A DNA stretch of 64,000 nucleotides, from NCBI GenBank assembly GCA_012295275.1, contig CM022670.1, forward strand, positions 31,000,438-31,064,437, read 5' to 3'. Of the stretch, positions 50,505 through 60,202 are shown one piece after another; within the stretch, counting starts at the first letter, position 1, and the number at the start of each line of letters is the position of its first letter. The position numbers were made by a program, and so were the translations under genes. The notes beneath the pieces were generated by a model. It worked only from the letters and a program-made list of their open reading frames with translations. It did no database searches and had not been told where the DNA came from. This stretch comes from Chrysomallon squamiferum (taxonomy: Eukaryota; Mollusca; Gastropoda; Neomphalida; Peltospiridae).

Positions 50505-52235
50505 GTTGTTGTTGTTGTTAACTTTCAGATTATCTGCAAACTGTACGAGATCAGCCAGAGAGGTATTTACCAAAAGCAACAAATGTACAGAACTACATCA
50601 CAAGCTTCAGCAATTCTGTTAAATCATCTAATATGGCAGACGTTTTCACATCTGGTATCTACAGCGTTCACGATATGTTAAATTCTGGTCTTGCTTCAGT
50701 TATGAACAGCGACGACATTGAGCACGTAAAATCACTTGCCAACAACGTCTACCAAGAGGTAATATTATAATAACAATTCTTCGAAAGCACACATACATAC
50801 GCGCGCGCACGCGCGCACGCACACGTATATATATAAGCGTGTATGTTCCTTTTTCTTTGTTTTCATATTATTATAACTTATGTCTGTCTTCAGGGTAAGT
50901 GGGCCTACAGCTACTGGCAAGTAGAAGAAAATGTCCAAAAACATCTGAAGAGCATCTTCGTCATGTTGATAGAAATGGTGCAAGAGGAATTAGAAAACTA
51001 CGAAGCCTACTTTGATATTCTGCACAAATCAAGAGTCACTGTTATGGATCCAGAACATGGCGAGATTCAGGTGGAGCTGTATTTACCACTTCCACTCCGG
51101 TCTCTAGACACTCTGCCTGAAGTGATGCCACATTTGCACAGATTTAAGGATTCAGTTAATCACTACATTCCCAACAAAGCTACTTTCCAGAAATATTACG
51201 ATGATGTAAGTGTTTTAATGTAATTAAAATTTATTTATTTTTTGTTTATTTGTTTATTTGTTTATTGTTGTTGTCCTTAATGTATATTTTATTTTACGTT
51301 TCTTTCTTTACTTCTCGTTTTTTGTTATTATAATATATGAATACAAGATTATAAAATAAAAAGTCTGCTGTGCAGTTTATAATACAAGTAAACTGAATTG
51401 CGACAATTGAAAAAAAGCTAAATCCACTGAAGGACTGGAACGTTTTTATATGAAATGCTCATTATTTTACTTTAATTAAAATCATCGTAATTCTTACAAC
51501 CATGATCTTCTTGAAAACAGTTTTAGAAGGTATTAACTTATATTATTTTAGAATGGATGCATTTTATATTTTATCATTACTGTATTTTCATAAATATTGT
51601 TGGTTTTTTTTTGTTGGTTTTTTTGCAGTATTTCCCCAGCTCATTCTGGAACAAATCCAACGACACTGTAAACAACGTCTGGAACAAAGAACTTAATGGG
51701 TGAGTCTGTCATATTTGTATATTATCGGCAAATGAATTACATAATATATTAATATTTTGAAATGTTCGTCTCAGCTGAAACTCAGCTTAAATTACGTAAA
51801 TATGTTTTTCCAGTAGCGCTTTAGAATTATGCAAAACGTTTATCAAAGAAACAAAACAGACATGCACCCTTCAAACAACATTCTTTATTTGTTTTGTTTT
51901 TTTGTTTCCTTTTTCTTTTCGTTTTTTTTTTTTTTTTTCAATGCAAACTACAGTAATTATTTTTGAACTTTATATTAACTACAGATTTCCAAATTATTAG
52001 ACTTTATTCCTTTGTCTTCCATCCATCCATTTTTCTGATTTTCTGTTCTCTCAGACATTCTTGCTTTCTTCAGTCCATCCATTTTATTTCTCCGTGTATT
52101 ACGTTTAATATATTTTGATATGTTTTCACATAAACGCTGGTTAAACTATCAGTTAATTTTTCTTATATATTTATTTTCAGAATTGTTCAGAGAATGAATG
52201 TGAGGAGATTAACAAAGAGAGTAAGAAGGTTGTAA
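29583..52235 (+). CDS. LLTP-B: apolipophorin/apoB-like large lipid transfer protein, complete, 29 coding exons
   Basis: Secreted lipoprotein scaffold, 4271 residues, tandem paralogue of LLTP-A. Coding exons: 29583-29628, 30179-30235, 30370-30530, 30954-31193, 31478-31630, 31993-32191, 32580-32835, 33206-33371, 33741-34070, 34236-34754, 35139-35482, 35769-35951, 36175-36436, 36786-36933, 37249-37506, 37790-38059, 38421-38652, 38985-39201, 39542-46423, 46827-47162, 47753-47915, 48203-48387, 49016-49287, 49521-49668, 49968-50088, 50529-50758, 50894-51205, 51629-51699, 52181-52235. Junctions are GT-AG except intron 4, which is GC-AG (GAG/GCGAGT). The signal peptide is MQLWLLVVFVAGALA before GPINI. 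Compared with A, codons look richer in G/C endings, which may reflect strong expression; I did not count them. The protein ends in the basic cluster RRLTKRVRRL, absent from A. By family knowledge it should act in haemolymph lipid transport. Confidence 0.93.
30817..30865. repeat. (AAT)n microsatellite, LLTP-B intron 3
   Basis: About 16 AAT units. Similar ATT/AAT runs lie at 31662-31697 (intron 5), 32310-32355 (intron 6) and 36695-36728 (intron 13). Confidence 0.95.
31194..31477 (+). other. LLTP-B intron 4 with a GC donor
   Basis: Exon 4 must end at GAG 31193 to keep the conserved junction (KE/SDVSGE in A, HE/ADVTGK in B). The next two bases are GC, giving a GCGAGT donor with a normal CAG acceptor at 31475-31477. 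GC-AG introns are a known minor class. Confidence 0.75.
39542..46423 (+). other. LLTP-B exon 19: giant beta-repeat exon, 2294 codons
   Basis: One 6882 bp phase-0 exon, residues 1348-3641, from NIDAQLKGNHKHDSKYL to LPSFGK. It has the same amphipathic beta repeats as A exon 19 but 122 codons more. At least four units carry a unit of the form TPF..FR.TG..F.HSGDL..F..EG.I.YMDGK; the YMDGK/YMDDK signatures are near 42811, 43620, 43961 and 44950, where A has only two. A CPC cysteine pair (FNCPCIGNID) lies near 45450, in a different repeat from that of A. The reading frame is open throughout. Confidence 0.94.
47157..47310 (+). repeat. Tandem copies of the exon 20 splice-donor region, LLTP-B
   Basis: The sequence TTTGGAGGTAAGAATTTT around the true donor (exon end 47162) recurs as TTTGGAGGTAAGAATTTT (47202-47219), ATTGGAGGTTAGCATTTT (47248-47265) and ATTTGGAGGAAAGAATTT (47293-47310). 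The spacing is 45-47 bases, giving four units of which the first three keep a GT donor. Confidence 0.85.
48404..48702. mobile_element. Possible hAT-like element in LLTP-B intron 22
   Basis: The left end CAGCTGTTCCCATAC resembles the reverse complement of the right end, CGGCGGTTCCCAAAC. CAG.GGTTCCCAAAC is a common hAT terminus. The segment is 299 bases with no coding capacity. The flanking octamers (ATTTATTC, GTCTCTTT) do not match well, so the ends or the identity may be wrong. Confidence 0.4.
50293..50509. repeat. Paired ACA/AAT and ATT/GTT tracts, LLTP-B intron 25
   Basis: An (ACA)n(AAT)n tract at 50293-50368 is followed by a (TTA)n tract from 50460 that passes into (GTT)n up to 50519. The second is roughly the reverse complement of the first, so the intron can fold into a long AT hairpin just upstream of exon 26. 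Confidence 0.85.
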
Positions 52236-52407
52236 CAATGGACAGTTAATCACATGCCACTCTAACCCCCTTGAAATTTATTCTGTTGTTAAAGAATGGA
52301 CTCTACTAATATATGTTACAGTTTAACAGTTCAACAATCTTGCAGTTTTATACAAACAGCCAAAACAAAGAAAAGAAGATCCATTCCTAAAGATGTAGAT
52401 TTAGATT

Positions 52408-52413
52408 AATAAA
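52408..52413 (+). terminator. Poly(A) signal of LLTP-B
   Basis: An AATAAA hexamer lies 173 bases after the stop codon (TAA at 52233-52235). It is followed by a T-rich tract (TTTTGTTTGTTTTATTTT) near 52430 suitable as a downstream element. Confidence 0.65.
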
Positions 52414-53096
52414 TTATTTAAGCATTATATTTTGTTTGTTTTATTTTAACTTTCTTAATTTGTTATTTCTTGTTGTATGGCTGGCGACTCGTCAGTTATA
52501 GTTTTCAGATGACAAAAAGATGTATATAACTGTTAATTAATTTATTTTTCGTAGATAATAGCATACATAGAAACATATATACATATTTACATATACCTAT
52601 ACATATATACATACATACATAATACATACATACATCCATACATACATACATATACATACGGTCATATTATCATAACGCTTTTCATTAACAGTCATTCAGT
52701 GTTTATGCTTACCAGTTTTTCACAACACACACACAGTGGTCTACTTTCACTCACTCTTCTCTCACACATACACATTCGCACTCACACTTAAACACACATT
52801 ATGCATTTCTGTTAATTAAAAAGTATACAATGCAGATTGATAGCATTTATATTACAAATAAGAACAAATAATAAACAAAGGTCATAAGAAATCGATATGC
52901 ATAAACACACGTTATTAATTTCAACATGAAGTACAGCATATTTCTAAACAGGAGTAAGGGAATTAATAAAATGTTTTAATTTAAATAAATACAGTGTACC
53001 TATAAAACTGAATATTTTTTACATTTCTTGTGAATATGTTTTAACTCATCTTACAGAGTGGGTATATGCAGATAATGCCAACATGTAATTCAAACG

Positions 53097-53150
53097 GCGC
53101 GCGCACGCACACACGCACACGCACTCACACACACACACACACACACACAC
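53097..53150. repeat. (CA)n tract with GCGC lead, downstream of LLTP-B
   Basis: A GCGCGCACGCACACACGCAC stretch runs into CA repeats. Short CA runs also occur at 36488-36506, 29131-29156 and 50795-50824. Confidence 0.9.
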
Positions 53151-53673
53151 TACATCAAGTAGACAAAGAGGTCCGCTTATCCCATTTCATATCGAGGATT
53201 TGGACAAACAATACCTGTCACTCAACATAGAAATGCTCATTATGTTTACTGTTCGATACATCCATTCGTTCATCCGTCAATACATACCGAAATGTATGCA
53301 TGCATTCATACATATATACATTTTATAGTGTGTATGTGTGTGTGTCTTTCGTCACAATATTTCATTTATTTTTTAATTAAAAATAAACAAATAAATATAT
53401 TAATTAAAATATATTAATGATCCGACTAATACATCTTAATGTTAAAAGATTCTTATTTTAATTAATTAATTAATATATTTACTTATTATTAGCAGTGTTA
53501 TGATCGTCAAGATATGTATACCAAACAAATGATGTCACACAACGGACAACAATCAGGTGTGTATGTGTGTGTGCTGGTGTATATGTCTGTGTGCGTGTGT
53601 GTCTTAGTCAGTATTTCATTCATTTTTAATAAATAAATATATAAAGCATATTAATAATTTTATTTTAATTAAT

Positions 53674-53675
<2 letters not shown>

Positions 53676-53720
<45 letters not shown>

Positions 53721-53721
53721 T
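53676..53721. repeat. (ATT)n microsatellite between LLTP-B and FAM32A
   Basis: About 15 ATT units within AT-rich intergenic DNA. Confidence 0.95.
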
Positions 53722-54045
53722 AACCACAGACTAAAACATTTAGTAAATATTTTTTATATTAAAATGACATTGCAAGTAAAATAAAGAATGGCAGTTTTGA
53801 CACCTGAATAAAACTATGTGTACAAATTTACAGTTAATTAATTATTTATAAATAGATACATTTTATATTAATTTCTTATGTTCAAAGATTTGTATACATA
53901 TATATTAAATCGAGACAGAAATAAGCTGAGACATGTTAGAAATGAATCGATCCATTTGAAACATTAAAAACTAGTTTACGAATAAAGGGAGATAATCAAT
54001 CAAAGTAACTGGCATACGCAAAATAAAACAAGGACCAGTCAAACA

Positions 54046-57000
54046 ATGTCTGCCTACGAAAGCGTACAGGGTGGAAGTTTGAAACTAAAAGGCGTTGTTG
54101 ATCACAAAATCAAAAAGTAATAACTTAAATATATTATTAGTTATAATTTTTAGAATCTATGGTGTTTATTTTATTCATTATAAAATAGGTCTATATATCA
54201 TTAATGTTTGTATATAATGTTTTATAATGTCATGTGTTATCGTTAATAATATTTCATCGTATGGTTTAAAATTTGTTTAATGCAAGAACTTTATTTTTAT
54301 TCTATCAATTATTTTATGGCGCATTAAAATAAAATAAATCAACAATTTTTATTTTTTTATTTTACAAAACTACCAATACAAATAGTTCATCGTATGACTG
54401 TTTCAGTGTTTGAAATGTAACTCACTAACTGTCAGAAATGAAAAACACTAATACTGCAATAGTAATACAAATAGCATTAGTAATAGGTTGTATTTTAATG
54501 AGAAGAAACTAATAATTATTTTAAGTCATTATTCCATGCATAATATACAGTTACTTATAATGTGTTTCATTTTCTTTCCGTGTTAAGGAAAAAGAAGAAG
54601 GACAAACATAAAGAACGTGAAAAGTTGGAGCAAGCTGTATCTACGAAGGATGACACTGATCTGAAGGAAACTGGTCGTGCTGTTATGAGAAAGTCAAAGA
54701 AAACAAAAGCTGAATTGGCCTACGAAAGAACTAAACAAAAGAGGGTAAGTTATAAGTATTATTTAAAAAAACAAAACCAAAAAAACAAAAACATATTCAA
54801 CACAAATTTTTCCCTCGATTTGTAAAATGTGTTACTGGAAATGAATTGTTTTTCCTGATCTGTTATAGGAGATATTTTTAATATAGATTTTTATAAAATT
54901 AAATAAAATTAGCATGGTACTAAATTGTTGCTTACATTTTATTAATTCATGGAAGTCCCAGTTAAATAATTTAAAAGTTTATATTTAACATATTAATATT
55001 TAAAAAATTAGTTACATTATTATAACAGATAAATTTGTTATTCATTTATATAATCTGAAATATATTACAGGGTTCATATGCATTTTGGAAATTTGTCAGT
55101 TTTCCAGGACCTTAAAAGTTTTGGAAAATCAGATTTTATCTTGGCTATGGAAAATTATGTCCATTCCATAAAAAAAGAATGTATGAAACACAATATTTAG
55201 CCCTGATCCAATGTCCCATTTTCACCACTATAACATTATAGCCTAGCCAATGAAAATGGTTCCATTTTGGTAGTTGTAGCCTGATCCCTAAACTTGGTTA
55301 AAAACTAACTGAGGATTTTGCTTGCATGGGAGATTTGTTTAATTATCAACAATAGGTGATACTTGTTACAAACTTCTGTCAGACTTGTTGTGATAGCTCT
55401 AAGTGGTCAGTGTTTATAATTATAGTACTCAGTTAAAATGGTACAAGTGGAAACCCATGTCACATTAAAGATGTCATTGTTGTAAACAAGGGTATAAACA
55501 TTGCCAAAATTGTCTGTTGGAGGTGAGAGTTTTGAGAGTGTTACATTATATTTTGTTTAGTCTAGCCCAGTCTAGCCCAACAACAAATGTGTGGCATGTC
55601 TGTATCTGATCATGTTTCCTTGTTGGCGGCTGCCTGGACAATTGGCAACATAGGCATGTGAACATGTACACTATGCCTACATTATATTTAAGACCAAAGT
55701 AAAACGAAAGTGAGAAAATTTTCCTTAACCTAGAGTTTTTAATCACATCAGTACAAAATTGCATGAATGTTTTTTCTGGGTTTTTTTTTAATTCTGTCGT
55801 GACGATTGTTTATAGTAACAAGAATTTTTATTTTGTTATTGAGGTAATAAATTGCGAAATATCAAAACTGAGAGAGAAATCCAACTGATAATTTAGACCA
55901 CAAACCCATAAGGAGTAGGATTTAGGGAATTTTAAAGGTATGGGGATATTAATTGAATAAGAAGAAAGGACACAACAACTTTTTGTGAAGCAATACTTCT
56001 GTATTCATATTTCTGGCAACCTGCCTTACATATCATCATAGTTGTGTCCACTCCAAGAATAAAACTGCATTTTAAAATGCCAGAATAAATAACATTAATT
56101 ATTATTTTTTTTTTTACTAGTAATCCTACATATTCATCACACAGCTTAGTGAAGACAAACATGTCTAAAAACTGCAAAAACACTTTCCTTGGAAATAGTT
56201 GTGGAAATTTGGATTTGTGGGCTATGGAAAGTTTTGACAGCCCAAGGTGTATGAAGCCTGATATTAATATAAAACATAATTATAGTTTTCATAAAAATTT
56301 ATAACTGTGATATCAGCTATGTAATACTAAATAGATAATATAATTATTTTGTTTTTAATTTGTTTACGGTATCGGCCACATTACTTGATTTACCCACACT
56401 TTTTTCTGTATTTTAAACTTTTTAAGAGCACAGAAATTCAGAGTAGAGACTTGTAACTTTCACAATTCTGAAATCAGATTTTTAAAACTGAAGATTTAGT
56501 TTTTTATACTCTATATATAGAAAGTTAACTTGTTATTGGTTAATGATTTTTTTTTTTGTTGTTCATGATTGAGTTTAGTGTTTAACATTCACTCTTTATT
56601 TTTGCAGTTAACAGAACAGATTCTGGAAAAGGCACGGACAAGTCACAAAGAAAGAATAATGGTATTTATATTTTAAAATTCTTATTGAATTTTTATGCTA
56701 AATTAATTCTTCAGTTTGAAAACAGTTTTGATCTTACTGTTTTAATTTATATTCAGGAAAAATTAAAATCTTGATAAAGACATCAAATTTACATTTTCAA
56801 ACCCAAAATAAATTCCTTTTCTGTTCATTAGTGTCTCAGTATTGAATAATTTGACAATTCCTTCATATATATATGAGTCACTGGCAGGAACTAAATTATC
56901 TGGTCTAATCCTTACTTCACTGAATGTTAATTAATGTTTATTTTTATATTATTTCTTCTTTAAAATATGAATTTTTTTTTTTTTAAATCAAGTATACTGA

Positions 57001-57320
57001 AAGAAACTACAAAAAACACCTGGCCTTTTTAAACATCATCTGAGACACTGTTGCAGATATATTAATTTGAAGAAAAAACAACATTTGTACAAATTTCAAA
57101 GTCAAAGGAAAATTTGTATTTTATAAACTGTGAAATTTTAAAACATAAATACACATACATAAATGGTTTCTTTTTTTGACAATTTATCTAATTAATTAAA
57201 GTTAGTAATTACTGAAATTTGATATTTTATTTTATTTTTATTTTTTTTTAGCATTTAAATAGACATCTGGATACTCTAACAGAACATTTTGATATTCCTA
57301 AAGTCAGCTGGACTAAGTGA
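54046..57320 (+). CDS. FAM32A: FAM32A homologue, complete, 4 coding exons
   Basis: Small basic nuclear protein, 116 residues (the human protein is about 112). Exons: 54046-54116, 54588-54744, 56608-56661, 57252-57320, all GT-AG. It opens MSAYESVQGGSLKLKGV, runs into a lysine-rich stretch (KKKKKKDKHKEREK), and ends with the family's most conserved tail, NRHLDTLTEHFDIPKVSWTK-stop. In other animals FAM32A is linked to splicing (a late spliceosome factor) and to apoptosis and cell-cycle control; that is family knowledge. The start is the first ATG and matches the family N-terminus. Intron 2 (54745-56607) contains an inverted-repeat element. The gene is unrelated in function to its LLTP neighbours. 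Confidence 0.96.
55068..56260. mobile_element. 1.2 kb terminal-inverted-repeat element in FAM32A intron 2
   Basis: The left end CAGGGTTCATATGCATTTTGG pairs with the reverse complement of the right end, CAGGCTTCATACACCTTGG. Both halves also carry GGCTATGGAAA motifs. CAGGG termini suggest a non-autonomous hAT element, but the AT-rich flanks give no clean 8-base duplication. Short open frames inside match nothing I recognise. Confidence 0.6.
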
Positions 57321-58859
57321 AAGCAAACGATGATAAAATACATTTTCTTCTACAACATCATACATTAGTAGAAATCATCTTCAAGTATTCCAGACATTGT
57401 TAAAGTTCATTATTCATTGATGGTGGACAAAGGCACACTATTTAAATATCAACTTATTAATCGATTTGGACAAGTTATCTTCCCTGATCTTGCAACATGC
57501 AGTTTTTGGAAATACTGTTACTTGTCTCAGAAAACGCACAGCTTGATGTGGCATTTATGATAATGAAACAGCAACCCATAGAAATGTTAATTTTTACTTT
57601 ATTAGAAAATGTCAGACAGGTATTGGATTAAAGAATTATAAGTAATAAAAGAAGATAGAGGAAATCATAAAATACTTTGTAAAAATGTTTCATTATTTAA
57701 ATTTTATTTTATTTAAGAAACATTTTGATTCTTAAATTTATGCAGTTATGTTAAATATTATACAGATGTATTGCCTTTTTTTCAGAAATTTGTTTTACCT
57801 TTGATTTATTATCATATTTTAAAATGAAGTGAATTAATTTATTAATTACTACAGTTAAAACAATGGTGTGTTGTGTATCTATCATATGACAGTGGTTTTC
57901 AAGAACATATAAAGAGCTGTACTAGACTGATAACATTTTGGCCAGTTATTATAATTTGACTTATCATTATATAACAGTGACAATTAATATAATTATATTT
58001 TTGTTTTAAATGTAGTTTTATTTTTTTTAAGAACTTCCCAGGCTACTTATTGTTCAACATATATTCAGATGTTAAGGAGGTTTTGTAGTTCTTAAAACAA
58101 TTGATAAATATTAATAAAATGGAGCAAGATGACACATATGTGATCGTGTCAGTATGAGGTGTATATTTGATAAAGATATATATATTTATGTGTGTGTGAA
58201 GGATACAGAATTAATTTAATATTTAAACCAAATCAATAAATAAATTTATTAATATCTATGTTTACTAAATTATGAAGATATTTTCTAAAATCCAAAGTTA
58301 TTATATTTATGTTAATATAAGACTACATTCCTTTCCCAGTGGTTACTACCATGCTTGAGAAACTTAACAGCTGCAATCTTATTTTCTTCCACTAGGATAT
58401 TAATACATTTTTTTTGATGAAACCTAATTACTTTTACCACTTATTTGGTGATTTATAAAGCTGACACGGTGATAAAATATAGTAAGGACATCTATTCAAA
58501 TTAAAGTATCAATTAGAGTTAAAATGTTATTAACAAAACTTGTAGTAAGATTTTTCAAAGCAACACACAAAACAATAATAACAGCTGAAATAGTTTTGCT
58601 TCCCTTCTTAAAGATTATTGAAACATGAGGTCTAAACTTACCTGAAACTTCTAACATTATAGAATATGCATTTAAGGATTTTATGACGTATGTAACACAA
58701 TTCCAAAATGGCCACTAAGAATAATAATATGCAATTTTTTAACTTTTACTTACCATAATAAATTGTGTAAATTAGTAGGATGTAATTTTATCAATTTAGG
58801 TGAAAATTAATTTGTTGGAAACCGATACTAACTTATCAGAATCTCAGTTTCTGTCAGTG
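57321..58859. other. FAM32A 3' region and downstream intergenic DNA
   Basis: Probably FAM32A 3' untranslated sequence up to the first poly(A) signals, followed by AT-rich DNA with no open frame of note. I see nothing else in it. Confidence 0.55.
57644..57649 (+). terminator. Candidate poly(A) signal of FAM32A
   Basis: AATAAA about 324 bases after the stop codon, preceded by an ATTAAA at 57627-57632. Further AATAAA copies near 58225 could instead be used. Confidence 0.4.
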
Positions 58860-59730
58860 TTGTGTAAATAGGGAGTTCGCTAAACCCAGATGACGTTGCG
58901 GGAATTCTTTTGTTTTACCGATAACAGCTCATTATTTTCATTTCAAATTGTACATAATGAGCTTTAATATTATTTACAGAAATTAACAAAAACGTTAATT
59001 AAATATCATTAAAATATAATACTGTTATTGTGTTATGTTATTAATACTGTGTAACAGTGTGTTTAAGATAAGATATATAAAACAAATAAAAGTGAGTTAA
59101 TCGACACGCGCGTTTCCATTTTTTTTTATTTTTTTTTTGTGCGGCCAAGCACCCGTTCACTTCAGCAAACGATTATGCCTTCAGCCCGTCCATACAAATA
59201 AACCGATGAGCATTAATTTTGAAGGAAAATCCTGTCTGCGTTACGTGATCATAGAGAAAACGACGACAGAGTTATTTTTAACCTGTAATCGCTCGAAGAA
59301 AGAAGCAAAAGGGAAATTGTCCTGGAATAATGTGTAATTAACTTGATATCACTATTCCAGTTGTGTAAATAAATATTTTCTGAACAAGTATATATTAGTT
59401 CTAGATCAAAATAATGTTAGGCTGATGTAGTACTTGCAAAGTTTTTGAACCGATATACCGAACACACGGCGATCAAATATTAAAATGGCGGATTTTTCGT
59501 CTGCAGTAGTGAAAATAGCTTGTATAATTGAGAATACGGTTAATTGTCAATATGTAATCATTGACGGTTTACAAATGCAAAATCTAATTTTGTTTAAAGC
59601 TATTTATTTTATGTAAGAATAATGTTTTGATATTTAATAAAATTTTAGCGTAATTTATGAAAATACTAACCCCCTTCAATACTATAATAGAATGCTCCGC
59701 TACTCTCTTTCAAAATGGCGGGCAAATTTG
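58860..59730. promoter_or_regulatory. CpG-containing segment with two AAAATGGCGG motifs; possible promoter
   Basis: Within AT-rich, CpG-poor DNA this stretch has many CG dinucleotides (GACGTTGCGGG near 58892, CGACACGCGCG near 59102, CGACGACAG near 59259). AAAATGGCGG at 59482-59491 and 59712-59721 matches the YY1-type motif found at many animal promoters and start codons. Short ATG frames begin at both motifs (59485 and 59715). A 43-codon frame from 59209 to 59337 (MSINFEGKSCLRYVIIEKTT..., ending in SWNNV) has ordinary amino-acid composition. I do not recognise a product. Confidence 0.4.
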
Positions 59731-59965
59731 TTAGGGTTGTTAGTTGCATTGTACTTAACAATTAGATAAAAATTGTTGAAACTACTTATCCAGTTTAAAA
59801 ACTTCAAAGCGCTAATTGTTTCTTTTGATATATTGCTTCAAATGTTATCTTCTCACCTGTCACTTAATAGAAGTAACTATTAATAATATTTGTAATAATT
59901 TTGCATTTTAATATTTTTGTTTAAAATAATGAAAGGAAAAACCATTAATCAATAATAATAATAGA

Positions 59966-60004
<39 letters not shown>

Positions 60005-60048
60005 CATCAACAACAATAATGATAATGCAAAACAAACTTGATCTCTAA
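59731..60048. other. Region downstream of LLTP-C
   Basis: AT-rich, with a (TAAA)n run at about 59963-60003. No gene is recognised. It may hold the end of LLTP-C transcripts. Confidence 0.5.
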
Positions 60049-60066
60049 TTTATTCAAAAATTTATT
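60049..60066 (-). terminator. Candidate poly(A) signals of LLTP-C
   Basis: On the minus strand AATAAA occurs at 60066-60061 and 60054-60049, about 140-150 bases after the stop codon (TAA at 60205-60203). The spacing matches that of the other two LLTP genes. More copies occur in the TTTATT-rich tract near 59965-60003. Confidence 0.45.
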
Positions 60067-60202
60067 TGATGGCATTAACCTTTTTCATAATAAAATATCT
60101 CACAATAAATAAATCTTCAATATACATGATTAGATAAGGGTGTAGAAAATTAAGTCAGTATATATAAATTTGTTTCATAACAGCTCTCCATAATACATGT
60201 CT

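Larger units (their letters stand above)
46424..52180 (+). other. Introns 19-28 of LLTP-B
   Basis: Introns 46424-46826, 47163-47752, 48388-49015, 50089-50528, 51206-51628 and 51700-52180 exceed or approach 400 bases. Besides the donor duplication, the possible hAT element and the paired trinucleotide tracts, they are plain AT-rich sequence with T-rich runs near acceptors. Confidence 0.7.
46827..52235 (+). other. LLTP-B exons 20-29: C-terminal region
   Basis: Residues 3642-4271. Exons 20-22 are beta-rich. Exons 23-26 are charged and helix-like (GEELEGKYRRITSHISEEV, EYMERQMMKVMQEVRR). Exon 27 has WAYSYWQVEENVQKHL and MDPEHGEIQVELYLPLPL. Exon 28 is YFPSSFWNKSNDTVNNVW, including an NDT glycosylation sequon. 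Exon 29 gives GIVQRMNVRRLTKRVRRL-stop. From exon 23 to the end there is no cysteine, which argues against a von Willebrand D domain. Intron 28 is in phase 2 here but phase 0 in A and C. Confidence 0.85.
52414..54045. other. Intergenic region between LLTP-B and FAM32A
   Basis: AT-rich, with ATAC/CATA runs near 52560-52660, CA runs, and a partly duplicated block (about 53325-53470 and 53570-53700). No gene is recognised. The FAM32A promoter should lie in the last few hundred bases but shows no clear TATA box. Confidence 0.6.

Noticed and set aside
55546-55764. Minus-strand 72-codon frame in FAM32A intron 2
   Set aside because: It lies inside the inverted-repeat element and resembles no transposase or other protein I know.
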